Positions 7,584 through 16,600 of a DNA stretch of 39,356 nucleotides are shown here, piece by piece; the stretch's first letter is position 1, and each line of letters starts with the position of its first letter. The stretch is from JAXFPC01 sp034180005 (lineage in GTDB: Bacteria > Bacillota > Negativicutes > Acidaminococcales > Acidaminococcaceae), in the NCBI GenBank assembly GCA_034180005.1, contig JAXFPC010000031.1, forward strand, positions 1-39,356. The letters run 5' to 3'. The notes under the pieces were generated by a model. It had not been told where the DNA came from. It was given only the letters and a program-made list of their open reading frames with translations, and ran no database searches. A program made the translations under genes and the position numbers.

Positions 7584-8441
7584 ATGGAAGAAATATGTTG
7601 GTGCGGCAGCGGTAAAAATTATGCAGACTGTCATGAAGATATTGATGCGAGATTGGAAGAGTTGCGTCTTAAAGGTTATGAAGTTCCGGAAAGGTATATG
7701 CTGAAAACTCCGGAACAGATAGATGGCATACGTAAGGCCTGCGCTATAAATACAGCCGTGTTGGATTATGTAGCCGGCAGAATAAAAACGGGTATGACGA
7801 CTGAAGAAATAAACAGTATGGTGTATGATTGCACTGTAAGTCACGGCGCGATACCGGCTCCTTTAGGTTTCGAGGGGTTTCCTAAGAGCGTTTGTACTTC
7901 TGTTAATGACGAGGTTTGTCATGGTATTCCGGATGAAAAAATTGTTCTTAAAAGCGGCGATATAGTAAATGTGGATGTTTCTACGATTTATAACGGATAT
8001 TACGGCGATGCATCAAGAATGTTCACCATCGGTAAAGTGAGCAAGCAGGCTCAGGATCTTGTGGCGATTGCCAAACAATGTCTGTTGCGCGGACTTGAAG
8101 CTGCAAAACCGTGGGGATTTTTAGGAGATATAGGCGCCGCTGTCAGTCAGACGGCTCGCAAACACGGATACTCCGTTGTCGAGGAATTCGGCGGACACGG
8201 TGTCGGTGTGGATTTTCATGAGGAACCTTTTGTCTGTCACGTCGGCAAAAAAAATACAGGCATGGTTTTGGTGCCGGGAATGATTTTCACAATCGAACCG
8301 ATGATTAATATGGGACGGAGAAATGTTTTTATTGATGACGGTAACGGTTGGACAGTATACACCGCCGACGGAAGTTTATCAGCTCAGTGGGAGCATACAG
8401 TTTTAATAACGGAAAACGGCGCCGAGGTGCTGACGTATTAA
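7584..8441 (+). CDS. map: Type I methionine aminopeptidase with N-terminal SEC-C zinc motif
   Basis: A 285-residue enzyme removing the initiator methionine from new proteins. Residues 1-20 carry a SEC-C motif (Cys5, Cys7, Cys16, His17), a zinc-binding element also found at the end of SecA that is thought to help ribosome contact. The pita-bread catalytic domain follows with the five metal ligands in order: two Asp in VNVDVSTIYNGYYGDASR, His in GGHGVGVDFHEEP, Glu in FTIEPM and Glu in QWEHTVL. AAGGAG (7571-7576) sits 7 bases before the ATG at 7584, so this start is preferred over the TTG at 7581. The gene appears to be monocistronic. Confidence 0.95.
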   Translation: MEEICWCGSGKNYADCHEDIDARLEELRLKGYEVPERYMLKTPEQIDGIRKACAINTAVLDYVAGRIKTGMTTEEINSMVYDCTVSHGAIPAPLGFEGFPKSVCTSVNDEVCHGIPDEKIVLKSGDIVNVDVSTIYNGYYGDASRMFTIGKVSKQAQDLVAIAKQCLLRGLEAAKPWGFLGDIGAAVSQTARKHGYSVVEEFGGHGVGVDFHEEPFVCHVGKKNTGMVLVPGMIFTIEPMINMGRRNVFIDDGNGWTVYTADGSLSAQWEHTVLITENGAEVLTY

Positions 8442-8476
8442 TTTAACGAACGATTTAAGGCATGACGCAGTTTTTG

Positions 8477-8506
8477 TTTGACATGCTCTGTCAAATGACA
8501 TAAAAT
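8477..8506 (+). promoter_or_regulatory. Promoter of the purine permease gene with an overlapping palindrome
   Basis: TTGACA (8478-8483), a 17-base spacer and TAAAAT (8501-8506) form a near-consensus promoter. The inverted repeat TTTGACA-TGCTC-TGTCAAA (8477-8495) covers the -35 hexamer and part of the spacer, a position typical of a repressor operator. No purine riboswitch was recognised in the leader. Confidence 0.6.
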
Positions 8507-8554
8507 TTATCTGTGTGATATATCGTATTTTTATAAAAATATGGAGGAATGTGT

Positions 8555-9928
8555 ATGGCTACTTTTTTGGAAAACTTTTTTCGTCTTAAAGAAAACGGGA
8601 CAGATGTAAAAACAGAAATTTTGGCCGGAATTACGACCTTTATGACAATGGCGTATATTTTGGCCGTAAATCCCGGTATCCTTAAAGCTTCGGGTATGGA
8701 TGCCGGAGCAGTTTTTACGGCTACCGCCATAGGTGCGTGCGTCGGCACTTTGATGATGGCGTTTTTTTCCAATTATCCTTTTGCTCTTGCTCCCGGAATG
8801 GGGCTTAATGCTTTTTTTGCATATACGGTAGTCGGTCAGATGGGGTATTCATGGCAAGTTGCTTTGGCTGCGGTATTTGTCGAAGGAATTTTGTTTATCA
8901 TTCTCTCTCTCACTAAAGTGCGTGAAGCTATCTTCAACTGCATTCCTCCGGCTTTAAAGTTCGGTGTGACCAGCGGCATAGGTTTGTTCATAACTTTTAT
9001 CGGTTTGCAGAACGCCAAAATAGTTGTCGACGGTCCCGTTTTAGTAGGTTTGTATCCTTTTAAGGCTGCATTGGCGAACGACACTTTCTCTTCTACCGGC
9101 GTAGGAGCGCTGCTAGCGTTAGCGGGAATTTTGTTCACTGCTGTTTTGTTGGCCAAGAATGTTAAAGGCAGCATACTTTTCGGAATTATCGGCACGTGGG
9201 TTTTGGGTATGATTTGCGAGGCCGCCGGTCTTTATGTGCCTGATCCGAAGCTGGGTATGTTCTCAGTTATGCCGAATTTTTCCGGTGGCATTGCTATCCC
9301 GAGTTTAGCACCCACATTCATGCAGATGGATTTCAGCGCAATTCTTTCGTTTAATTTTATAACAATTATGTTGTCGTTTATGTTTGTAGATTTATTTGAC
9401 ACCTTGGGAACTTTGATCGGTGTAGCTTCCAAAGCGAAAATGTTGGATAAGGACGGACGCCTGCCGAAAATAGAGGGCGCACTGATGGCTGACTCTGTTG
9501 CTACTACCGTTGGTGCCGTACTGGGAACTTCTACGGTCACTACTTTTGTAGAGAGTTCTGCCGGTGTAGCGGTGGGAGGACGTACAGGATTGACATCCGT
9601 AACTGTTGCAGGTTTGTTCCTTATCAGCCTTTTTATGGCTCCGATATTCTTGGCGATTCCCGCCTTTGCGACGGCTCCCGCGCTTGTAATGGTCGGATTT
9701 ATGATGATAAGCAGTTTGCAGCACATTGATTTTAATGATTATACAGAAGCTGTCCCGGCTTTTATCGCTGCTATCGCCATGCCCTTCACATACTCTATTT
9801 CTGAAGGCATCGCCATGGGTGTTATTTCTTATGTTGCCATAAATCTTGTGGCGGGGAAGGATAAAAAGCCGAGTTGGATTATTTATGTTTTGGCATTGCT
9901 TTTCATATTCAAATATATTTACGTGTGA
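8555..9928 (+). CDS. AzgA/PbuG-type purine (adenine, hypoxanthine, guanine) permease, NCS2-like
   Basis: A 457-residue polytopic membrane protein that imports purine bases with protons. It matches the AzgA branch of nucleobase transporters: TFMTMAYILAVNP near the N-terminus, APGMGLNAFFAY (around residues 79-90), a second half-helix with FVDLFDTLGTLIGVA, and FVESSAGVAVGGRTGL, the region that forms the substrate site in this family. About 12-14 hydrophobic helices are visible. GGAGG (8543-8547) is 7 bases before the ATG at 8555, so this start is chosen over an ATG at 8549. Adenine deaminase follows 21 bases downstream, which argues for adenine as a main substrate. Confidence 0.9.
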   Translation: MATFLENFFRLKENGTDVKTEILAGITTFMTMAYILAVNPGILKASGMDAGAVFTATAIGACVGTLMMAFFSNYPFALAPGMGLNAFFAYTVVGQMGYSWQVALAAVFVEGILFIILSLTKVREAIFNCIPPALKFGVTSGIGLFITFIGLQNAKIVVDGPVLVGLYPFKAALANDTFSSTGVGALLALAGILFTAVLLAKNVKGSILFGIIGTWVLGMICEAAGLYVPDPKLGMFSVMPNFSGGIAIPSLAPTFMQMDFSAILSFNFITIMLSFMFVDLFDTLGTLIGVASKAKMLDKDGRLPKIEGALMADSVATTVGAVLGTSTVTTFVESSAGVAVGGRTGLTSVTVAGLFLISLFMAPIFLAIPAFATAPALVMVGFMMISSLQHIDFNDYTEAVPAFIAAIAMPFTYSISEGIAMGVISYVAINLVAGKDKKPSWIIYVLALLFIFKYIYV

Positions 9929-9949
9929 TATTTTTGAGGATTAAATAAT

Positions 9950-11665
9950 ATGAAGGACCGTGTAAGAGCGGTTGCTTTGGGCAGCGTCCCTGCAGATCTT
10001 GTTTTGAAGAACTGCAGGGTCGTTGACGTAGTGACCGAAAAAATTTACGAAAGCGACATAGCTGTAGCGGACGGCGTTATAGCAGGAATAGGCAGTTATG
10101 ATGAAGCGGAGCAAGTAGTTGATGTGCGAGGAGCTTTTGTATCTCCTGGGCTAATAAACGCACATTGTCACGTTGAAAGTTCCATGACTGTACCGGAGTA
10201 TTATTGCGCAGAAGAATTGCGCTGGGGTGTTACGACCTTAATCACGGATCCCCATGAAATTGCCAATGTGGCCGGCATTGCAGGCATAAAGTATATGTTG
10301 GACGCAGGCCGGTCTATGCCTGTCAATTATTTTGTGGAGGTACCCAGCTGCGTTCCTGCAACGGAATTTGAACATGCCGGTTCAAAGCTTGATGCTGCTG
10401 ACATGGAGCAGTTGCTTCAATGCGAAGGAGTGCTCGGTATGGGCGAGATGATGAACGTTCCCGGAGTGCTGAACGGTTCGCCTGATGTTGCGGCAAAGAT
10501 AGATTTATTCAGAGCGCATAACAGAATTATTGACGGACACGCTCCTCTGCTCACGGGAAAAAATTTGCAGGCGTATGCAGGCTGCGGCATAAGTACGGAT
10601 CATGAAGCTATTTCCTGGGAAGAAGCAAAAGAAAAGCTACGTGCCGGTATGGCAATTCTCGTAAGAGAAGGTTCCGCTTCCAAAAATTTGCAGAGCATCA
10701 TAGAGGGCGTAGTAGCTGAAAAGTATAATTCTCGCAGAATGGCTTTTTGTACCGATGATAAGCATTTGGCGGACATAAAAAAAGAGGGAAGCATAAGGCA
10801 CTGTGTTTTGCGGGCGATAGCTTTGGGTATGAGCCCGTTGCAGGCTTTGGCCATGGCGACAGTCAATGCAGCGGAAATCTACGGCTTAAAAAATTTGGGC
10901 GTAATAGCGCCAGGTTATCAGGCTGACCTTCTGGTGTTTGAAAGCTTCGAAGATCTGCGGCCTCTCCACGTTTATCATAAGGGAAAGGATGTTCTGCCTC
11001 GACTTGAAGGAAAGCTGTGCGGAGCTGTTACTGATGAGTTGTGCAGCAGCGTTAAGGTCAAGACATTTTTGGCGGAGGATTTTTCCGAAAAGAAATTTTT
11101 ACGCGACAAGCTGTACCCGGTGATAAAAATGTTGCCGGGAGAAATTTTTACGGAAAAAGAAGAAATTTGCGGCGCTGATGTTTCGGAAGCGCTGGCTGCG
11201 GGAGAGTTGTGTATGATAGCCGTGTTGGAGCGGCATCATGCTACCGGTCACATCGGATTGGGACTTTTGCGAGGATACGGTTTAAAAAACGGCGCCGCAG
11301 CTACAACTGTTGCTCACGATTCTCATAATCTTATCGTGGCGGGAACCAATGCTGCTGACATGTATCTTGCTGCGAAGGAACTGGTGCGCGTGCAGGGAGG
11401 ATATACGCTTGCTGCAGCTGGCGGTATAGTGGATACGCTGTCTCTTGACGTGTGCGGTCTGATGAGCAGTGCCGACGGAGAGGAGCTTATCAGCGGCATA
11501 GAGCGTCTCGGTGAGGCTGCGCATAATTTGGGCGTGCTGCCCGGCATAGATCCTTTTATCAGTTTGAGTTTTATGGCATTGCCGGTTATTCCGAAACTCA
11601 GAATAACTGATATTGGGATTTTTGACGTGGAAAAGTTTGCTTTTACAGAGCAGTCCGGTTTATGA
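9950..11665 (+). CDS. ade: Adenine deaminase
   Basis: A 571-residue amidohydrolase converting adenine to hypoxanthine and ammonia, feeding purine salvage. It shows the family's N-terminal beta-sandwich and the metal-binding NAHCHVESSM (around residues 69-78), LITDPHEIANV, the GMGEMMN segment and a C-terminal domain with the TTVAHDSHNLIVAG motif typical of adenine deaminases. Length is normal. GAGG precedes the ATG and the gene is coupled to the purine permease. Together they allow adenine to be imported and routed to hypoxanthine. Confidence 0.95.
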   Translation: MKDRVRAVALGSVPADLVLKNCRVVDVVTEKIYESDIAVADGVIAGIGSYDEAEQVVDVRGAFVSPGLINAHCHVESSMTVPEYYCAEELRWGVTTLITDPHEIANVAGIAGIKYMLDAGRSMPVNYFVEVPSCVPATEFEHAGSKLDAADMEQLLQCEGVLGMGEMMNVPGVLNGSPDVAAKIDLFRAHNRIIDGHAPLLTGKNLQAYAGCGISTDHEAISWEEAKEKLRAGMAILVREGSASKNLQSIIEGVVAEKYNSRRMAFCTDDKHLADIKKEGSIRHCVLRAIALGMSPLQALAMATVNAAEIYGLKNLGVIAPGYQADLLVFESFEDLRPLHVYHKGKDVLPRLEGKLCGAVTDELCSSVKVKTFLAEDFSEKKFLRDKLYPVIKMLPGEIFTEKEEICGADVSEALAAGELCMIAVLERHHATGHIGLGLLRGYGLKNGAAATTVAHDSHNLIVAGTNAADMYLAAKELVRVQGGYTLAAAGGIVDTLSLDVCGLMSSADGEELISGIERLGEAAHNLGVLPGIDPFISLSFMALPVIPKLRITDIGIFDVEKFAFTEQSGL

Positions 11666-11725
11666 CGACCGTTTGCATTGCAGGGCACATAAAATTCACT
11701 TGCGTATTAATGGTCGCTGTGGTAA

Positions 11726-11731
11726 TATAAT
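11726..11731 (+). promoter_or_regulatory. Possible -10 element for rpmE
   Basis: TATAAT at 11726-11731, about 58 bases upstream of rpmE, in an otherwise gene-free stretch (11666-11789). No matching -35 hexamer at normal spacing was found, so this is a weak call. Confidence 0.35.
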
Positions 11732-11789
11732 CTAGTATCATTATTTTGAACAGTTTTTAAGAGTGTTCTTGCAAAGAGAGGTGTAAAGA

Positions 11790-11996
11790 ATGAAAGAAAA
11801 GATTCATCCGAACTACGGTGAAGTTACTGCTACATGTGCTTGCGGCGCAAGCTTTACGACCAGCAGTACGAAAAAAGATTTGCGCGTGGATGTTTGCTCT
11901 AAATGCCATCCATTCTTCACAGGTCAACAACGTAACGTAGCTGCTCGTGGACGTATTGAGAAATTCAATAAGCGTTACAACAATAAAGAACAGTAA
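11790..11996 (+). CDS. rpmE: 50S ribosomal protein L31 (zinc-binding type)
   Basis: A 68-residue ribosomal protein of the large subunit. The N-terminus MKEKIHPNYGEV and the segment HPFFTGQQ are characteristic. Cys16, Cys18, Cys36 and Cys39 form the zinc site of the C+ type, so a zinc-free paralogue used under zinc starvation may exist elsewhere in the genome. AGAGGTG precedes the ATG. It is monocistronic as judged by the terminator that follows. Confidence 0.97.
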   Translation: MKEKIHPNYGEVTATCACGASFTTSSTKKDLRVDVCSKCHPFFTGQQRNVAARGRIEKFNKRYNNKEQ

Positions 11997-12004
11997 ATTT
12001 TTAT

Positions 12005-12032
12005 CACAGCAGAGCTTACGAGCTCTGCTGTG
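12005..12032 (+). terminator. Hairpin terminator after rpmE
   Basis: A perfect 12-bp stem (12005-12016 with 12021-12032) and a TACG tetraloop, followed by TTTATAT. The short U-tract makes it weaker than the other terminators in the window, so some read-through into the yqhQ-prfA run is possible. Confidence 0.75.
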
Positions 12033-12123
12033 TTTATATCCGCTTAAAAAACAGCAAATGTTTTGACATAGATTTTTAGCAGTATGTGGCGCTGATCGCC
12101 ATGACTTAATTTGGAGATAAAGT

Positions 12124-13026
12124 ATGACTAAAGAAAAAATGCCGGTGGGCGGTCAGGCAGTGATAGAAGGTGTGATGATGCGTGGAGCGGATAAGGTAGC
12201 CGTGGCGGTGCGGCAGCCTGACGGTCAGATTATCGTTGACGTGAATCCGGTCAGCAGCATCAAAGATAAATATCCCATATTGAAAAAACCGCTTTTGCGC
12301 GGAGTGATAACTTTGTTTGAATCTTTGTATGACGGCATGAAAGCGCTTGCTTTTTCCGCGCAGGTTTCCGGTGAGGAAGAAGATCAGCTTACTAAAAGTG
12401 AAATGGTGCTGACTATTGTTACTTCGGTGGCTCTGGCCGTAGTTTTGTTTATTATAATTCCTACATGGTCCATACGCTTTTTACACTCGCTTACGGAAGA
12501 TCCCCTGTTGCTGAATTTAGCTGAGGGCGTTCTTCGTATGGTTATCTTTTTGGTTTACATAGGTGCCATATCTTCCATGAAGGATATTCAAAGAGTTTTT
12601 CAATATCACGGCGCGGAGCATAAGACTATTTATGCTTATGAAGCAGGTCTGCCTTTGGATGTGGAGCATATTCGTCCGTTCAGTACGTTACATCCGAGAT
12701 GCGGTACTAATTTTTTGATGATTGTCATGATGATAAGCATGTTCGTCTTCACATTTTTGGGTTGGCCAAATCTTTTGGAGCGTATAGCTTCAAGAATCGT
12801 GCTTATGCCGGTGATAGCCGGGGTAAGTTATGAAATTATTCGTTGGGCGGGAGCTCACGCCGATAATAGTGTGGTACGTTTTGCAATAATGCCGGGATTG
12901 CTGTTGCAAAAATTGACTACCAGACAACCGGACGATACGCAAATAGAAGTTGCCGTAGCTTCACTTAAAGCTGTTTTGAGTGAAAGCGCTGCAGAAGTTC
13001 AGGAGAATATTGAAGATGCTCAGTAA
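12124..13026 (+). CDS. DUF1385 membrane protein (YqhQ family)
   Basis: A 300-residue inner-membrane protein of unknown function, conserved across Firmicutes and usually beside prfA, as here. Typical features are the N-terminal GGQAVIEGVMMRG, the FQYHGAEHKTIYAYE segment (around residues 160-174), LHPRCGTNF, and several hydrophobic helices. GGAG lies before the ATG. Its 3' end overlaps the start of prfA by 11 bases, which suggests translational coupling. No biochemical role is inferred beyond conservation with translation genes. Confidence 0.9.
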   Translation: MTKEKMPVGGQAVIEGVMMRGADKVAVAVRQPDGQIIVDVNPVSSIKDKYPILKKPLLRGVITLFESLYDGMKALAFSAQVSGEEEDQLTKSEMVLTIVTSVALAVVLFIIIPTWSIRFLHSLTEDPLLLNLAEGVLRMVIFLVYIGAISSMKDIQRVFQYHGAEHKTIYAYEAGLPLDVEHIRPFSTLHPRCGTNFLMIVMMISMFVFTFLGWPNLLERIASRIVLMPVIAGVSYEIIRWAGAHADNSVVRFAIMPGLLLQKLTTRQPDDTQIEVAVASLKAVLSESAAEVQENIEDAQ

Positions 13027-14083
13027 ATTACAGGCTATAGAAGACAGGTATCTTGATTTAGAAGCAAAAATTAGCGACCCGGATGTAATAGCAAACCAGG
13101 TGGAGTGGCAAAAAGCAACAAAGGCTCACGCTAAGCTGGAGCCGATCGTAAGCGCCTACAGATTATATAAAAGTCTTCTGCAAAGCAGGGATGAAGCGCA
13201 GGAAATATTGATTGCCGGCGAGGATGCCGAATTGTCGGAAATGGCCAAAGAGGAGCTCAAGGAAGTTAAACGCTCCATCGATGAATGTGAAGAAAGACTG
13301 AAAATCCTGTTGCTTCCGTCGGATCCTAATGATGATAAAGATGTTATCGTAGAAATACGCGGCGGGGCCGGTGGTGCTGAGGCCAGCCTTTTTGCAGGTG
13401 TGCTTTTCCGCATGTATCTGCGTTACGCTGAAACCAGAGGCTGGAAAGTTGAAGTTATGGATTCCAGTCCCACAGAGCTGGGTGGCTATAAAGAAGTGGT
13501 GTTTCAGATCAGCGGAGACAGCGTTTACAGTCGCATGAAATTTGAGAGCGGCGTACATAGGGTACAGCGTGTTCCTGAAACGGAATCTCAGGGACGTGTG
13601 CATACTTCTACCGTAACCGTTGCGGTATTACCGGAAGCTGAAGAAGTCGATGTTGAGATAAATCCTGCAGATTTGCGCATAGACACGTATCGTGCAGGCG
13701 GCGCCGGGGGACAATATGTCAATAAAACGGAATCGGCTGTGCGTATAACTCATATTCCTACAGGAATAGTAGCTCAATGTCAGGATGAAAAATCACAGCT
13801 GAAAAATAGAGAAAAATGCATGCGCGTTTTGAGAGCGCGTATCTTAGAGCAGATGCAGGAAGCGCAGCGAGCTGCTACAGCCGAAGATCGTAAAAGTCAG
13901 GTGGGAACTGGTGACCGCAGTGAACGTATCCGCACTTATAATTATCCTCAGGGACGCGTTACGGACCATCGCATCGGTTTGACACTTCATAAACTGGAAG
14001 CAATTGTGAACGGAGATATGGAAGAATTGCTTGGAGCTTTGATAACAGCTAAACAAAGTGAATTATTACGTCAGGTGAAGTAA
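13016..14083 (+). CDS. prfA: Peptide chain release factor 1
   Basis: A 355-residue class I release factor that reads UAA and UAG in the ribosomal A site and triggers peptidyl-tRNA hydrolysis. The universal GGQ is in RAGGAGGQYVNKTESAV, followed by ITHIPTGIV, and the C-terminal YNYPQGRVTDHRIG is typical of RF1. No frameshift site as found in prfB is present. The ATG at 13016 lies inside the 3' end of yqhQ with AGGAG 10 bases upstream; an earlier in-frame start is not needed. The methyltransferase that modifies the GGQ glutamine is encoded directly downstream. Confidence 0.96.
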   Translation: MLSKLQAIEDRYLDLEAKISDPDVIANQVEWQKATKAHAKLEPIVSAYRLYKSLLQSRDEAQEILIAGEDAELSEMAKEELKEVKRSIDECEERLKILLLPSDPNDDKDVIVEIRGGAGGAEASLFAGVLFRMYLRYAETRGWKVEVMDSSPTELGGYKEVVFQISGDSVYSRMKFESGVHRVQRVPETESQGRVHTSTVTVAVLPEAEEVDVEINPADLRIDTYRAGGAGGQYVNKTESAVRITHIPTGIVAQCQDEKSQLKNREKCMRVLRARILEQMQEAQRAATAEDRKSQVGTGDRSERIRTYNYPQGRVTDHRIGLTLHKLEAIVNGDMEELLGALITAKQSELLRQVK

Positions 14084-14084
14084 A

Positions 14085-15011
14085 ATGGAAAAGCCTGTTT
14101 GGACGATTTTAAAAATTTTAAACTGGACAAAGCAGTATTTTGAGAGTAAAGGCGTGGAAAATCCGCGTCTTGATTCCGAGATACTGCTTTGTGCCGTTTT
14201 ACACTGTGAAAGAATCAAGCTTTTTACGAATTTTGAGCAGCCTTTGACTGAAGCTGAATTGAAAAAATATAAAGAGTATGTGCAACGTCGGGCGGGGCAT
14301 GAGCCTCTTGCATATATAGTCGGAGAAAAGGCGTTCTTAAAAAATTCTTTCAAGGTTACGCCTGCTACTTTAATTCCGCGTCCGGAAACGGAACTTTTGG
14401 TGGAAAGTGTTCAGAGTGGCGCTTTGCGTATGTCTGCGAACGGAGACGTTAAGATTTTGGATATAGGAACCGGCAGCGGAGCTATAATAATTTCTTTGTT
14501 AGAATCGCTTCCCTCAGCGAAAGGCGTGGCTGTGGACATAAGTAGGGATGCATTGAATGTGGCTGCGGAAAATGCCGAGAAAATCGGAGTAAGGCAGCGA
14601 TGTGCTTTTATTCAAAGCGATTTGTTCAGCGGACTTCCGGAGGAGAAAAAATTTGATATCATAGTTTCAAATCCTCCGTATATTCCGAGCAGTGACATTG
14701 ACAGATTGGCGCAGGACGTACGCCGTGAGCCGCGAGGAGCGCTTGACGGAGGCATCGACGGGCTTGTTTTTTATCGCAGGATTATTGCGGAGGCTGCGGA
14801 CCATATGGAAGACGGAGGCTTGCTGGCTTTTGAAATAGGTATAGGTCAAAGCGCTGCGGTGCTTGAACTTTGCACGCAGGCAGGTTTTACAGCTGCCGCT
14901 GTGCGTAAGGATTATGCCGGGATTGACAGGATGGTGTTCGCATTGAAAAAAGGAAGCAGGAGCGGGACGGATGATGAAAACTTACTATTGGAAATTACAA
15001 GAGAATGGTAA
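14085..15011 (+). CDS. prmC: Release factor glutamine N5-methyltransferase
   Basis: A 308-residue SAM-dependent methyltransferase that methylates the GGQ glutamine of release factors. The N-terminal helical substrate domain is followed by the SAM-binding ILDIGTGSGAI (around residues 125-135) and the catalytic NPPY in IVSNPPYIPSSD. It starts one base after the prfA stop codon. Its 3' end runs 41 bases into the next gene, adding about 20 residues beyond the usual C-terminus. Confidence 0.95.
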   Translation: MEKPVWTILKILNWTKQYFESKGVENPRLDSEILLCAVLHCERIKLFTNFEQPLTEAELKKYKEYVQRRAGHEPLAYIVGEKAFLKNSFKVTPATLIPRPETELLVESVQSGALRMSANGDVKILDIGTGSGAIIISLLESLPSAKGVAVDISRDALNVAAENAEKIGVRQRCAFIQSDLFSGLPEEKKFDIIVSNPPYIPSSDIDRLAQDVRREPRGALDGGIDGLVFYRRIIAEAADHMEDGGLLAFEIGIGQSAAVLELCTQAGFTAAAVRKDYAGIDRMVFALKKGSRSGTDDENLLLEITREW

Positions 15012-16080
15012 TAACAGGGAAATTTTTTCGCAAGCGGCTGCGTTGATAAAAAAGGGCGAAGTGGTGGCCTTCCCTACGGAAACAGTTTACGGTTTGGGTG
15101 CTGACGGATTGAACGGAACGGCAGTAGCAAAAATTTTTGCAGCTAAAGGACGTCCTGCGGATAATCCATTGATTCTTCATATTGCAGAAAAAAAAGATAT
15201 CGAAGTGTTGGCCGAAGAAATCAATGCCAATGCAAAACTTTTAATGGAAAAGTTTTGGCCCGGACCGCTTACGCTTGTAGTCAGAAAGTCTGCGCGCATA
15301 CCGGACGAAGTAAGTGCCGGTTTGGCAACGGTGGCCGTGAGGATGCCATCCAATAAGTGGGCAAATGAATTTATCAGAGCTTGCGGATGTCCTGTAGCCG
15401 CTCCTTCCGCTAATATTTCCGGACGTCCGAGTCCCACGAACGGTAGAGATGTTTTGGAAGATATGGACGGGAAGATAGCAGCGGTGTTGGACGGCGGCGG
15501 AAGCGGAATCGGCATCGAGTCCACCGTAGTCGATACAACCGAACCGGTTCCCGTTATTTTGCGCCCCGGAGGGATTACTTACGAGATGTTGTTGGATGTT
15601 CTTGGGGCGGTGGATATAGATCCTGCTCTGCACGGAGATAAAAATTTTCGGCCAAAGGCTCCGGGCATGAAGTACAGACATTATGCTCCCAAAGCGCCAA
15701 TGTATCTTTTTACAGAAGACGCGGTATGTGCGCTTCCTTATATTGTGGATGAAGCGCTGAAAGCCGGAATGAAACCGGGAATATTGTGCAGCAGCGGAAT
15801 TGCCGAGCAACTTGATTGCGGCAATGAAGCAGTTCTTGCTTCGTGGGGGGACGGCAGCGCCAGTCTGGCTGCAAAATTATTTTATTTGCTGCGAGATTTT
15901 GATCGGGGTAATGCGGACGTGATTTTTGCTCAAGGCGTAGAAGAAGAGGGGCTTGGGTTGGCGGTTATGAATAGAATGCGTAAAGCTGCTGGGAACCAGG
16001 TAGTCGTCTTGGAAAATGGTGCTTTAAGGTTAAAAAATAATGCTCAATTACCTGAATTTATGATAAAATATAGGGCGTGA
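14971..16080 (+). CDS. ywlC: L-threonylcarbamoyladenylate synthase (Sua5/YwlC)
   Basis: A 369-residue enzyme that makes threonylcarbamoyl-AMP from threonine, bicarbonate and ATP for the t6A37 modification of ANN-decoding tRNAs. The YrdC domain (about residues 12-205) contains VAFPTETVYGLG, KIFAAKGRP, PGPLTLV, VAAPSANISG and GIESTVVD. A C-terminal Sua5 domain follows after PGMKYRHYAP, so this is the long two-domain form. AGGAG (14958-14962) is 8 bases before the ATG, which lies inside the prmC gene. Confidence 0.95.
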   Translation: MMKTYYWKLQENGNNREIFSQAAALIKKGEVVAFPTETVYGLGADGLNGTAVAKIFAAKGRPADNPLILHIAEKKDIEVLAEEINANAKLLMEKFWPGPLTLVVRKSARIPDEVSAGLATVAVRMPSNKWANEFIRACGCPVAAPSANISGRPSPTNGRDVLEDMDGKIAAVLDGGGSGIGIESTVVDTTEPVPVILRPGGITYEMLLDVLGAVDIDPALHGDKNFRPKAPGMKYRHYAPKAPMYLFTEDAVCALPYIVDEALKAGMKPGILCSSGIAEQLDCGNEAVLASWGDGSASLAAKLFYLLRDFDRGNADVIFAQGVEEEGLGLAVMNRMRKAAGNQVVVLENGALRLKNNAQLPEFMIKYRA

Positions 16081-16116
16081 TAATGTATAAATATTTCGGA
16101 TGGGAGTGATGAACAG

Positions 16117-16563
16117 TTGAAAATTGCAGTCGGCAGTGATCACGGCGGTTTAGCGCTGAAAGAACATATTAAAAAGTACCTGTTGGAAAAAGGCGTAGAA
16201 GTTATCGATCACGGTACTTTCAGTGAAGCATCCTGCGATTATCCGGATTTCGCGGATAAACTGTGTTCCGATATAGTCAGCGGAACCAGCGGCGCTGTTA
16301 GAGGGATTTTATTCTGCGGTACTGGAATAGGGATATCGATTGCCGCGAATAAAATGCAAGGCATTCGTGCCGCTCTTTGCGGAGATGTTTTTTCCGCAAA
16401 AATGAGTCGCGAGCATAACGATGCCAATGTATTGTGTTTGGGAGGACGTGTTCTCGGCACAGGTTTGGCAGAAATGATAACGGATGCCTGGTTGGAAACT
16501 GAATTCGCAGGCGGCAGACATGCCCGTCGCGTGGAAAAAGTTATGGCTTTGGAACGACATTAA
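16117..16563 (+). CDS. rpiB: Ribose 5-phosphate isomerase B
   Basis: A 148-residue sugar isomerase of the RpiB/LacAB family interconverting ribose 5-phosphate and ribulose 5-phosphate. The N-terminus VGSDHGGLALKE, the catalytic Cys region LFCGTGIGISIAANK and the REHNDANVLCLGGR segment are diagnostic. Translation starts at a TTG with GGGAGTG upstream. It lies within the prfA-glyA run and supplies pentose phosphate for nucleotide synthesis. Confidence 0.95.
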   Translation: MKIAVGSDHGGLALKEHIKKYLLEKGVEVIDHGTFSEASCDYPDFADKLCSDIVSGTSGAVRGILFCGTGIGISIAANKMQGIRAALCGDVFSAKMSREHNDANVLCLGGRVLGTGLAEMITDAWLETEFAGGRHARRVEKVMALERH

Positions 16564-16600
16564 GAGAGTTTAACGGATTGGTTCGGGACAGAGGAAACGT

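Noticed and set aside
8442..8554. A purine riboswitch upstream of the purine permease
   Set aside because: The conserved loop sequences of the purine aptamer are absent, and the space between the promoter and the start codon (about 42 bases) is too short for one.
9232..9726. A 164-codon frame antisense to the purine permease
   Set aside because: It mirrors the transporter coding sequence and shows no independent features.
12063..12068. TTGACA as the -35 of a yqhQ promoter
   Set aside because: No acceptable -10 hexamer lies at 15-19 bases; transcription may come by read-through from rpmE or from an element not recognised.
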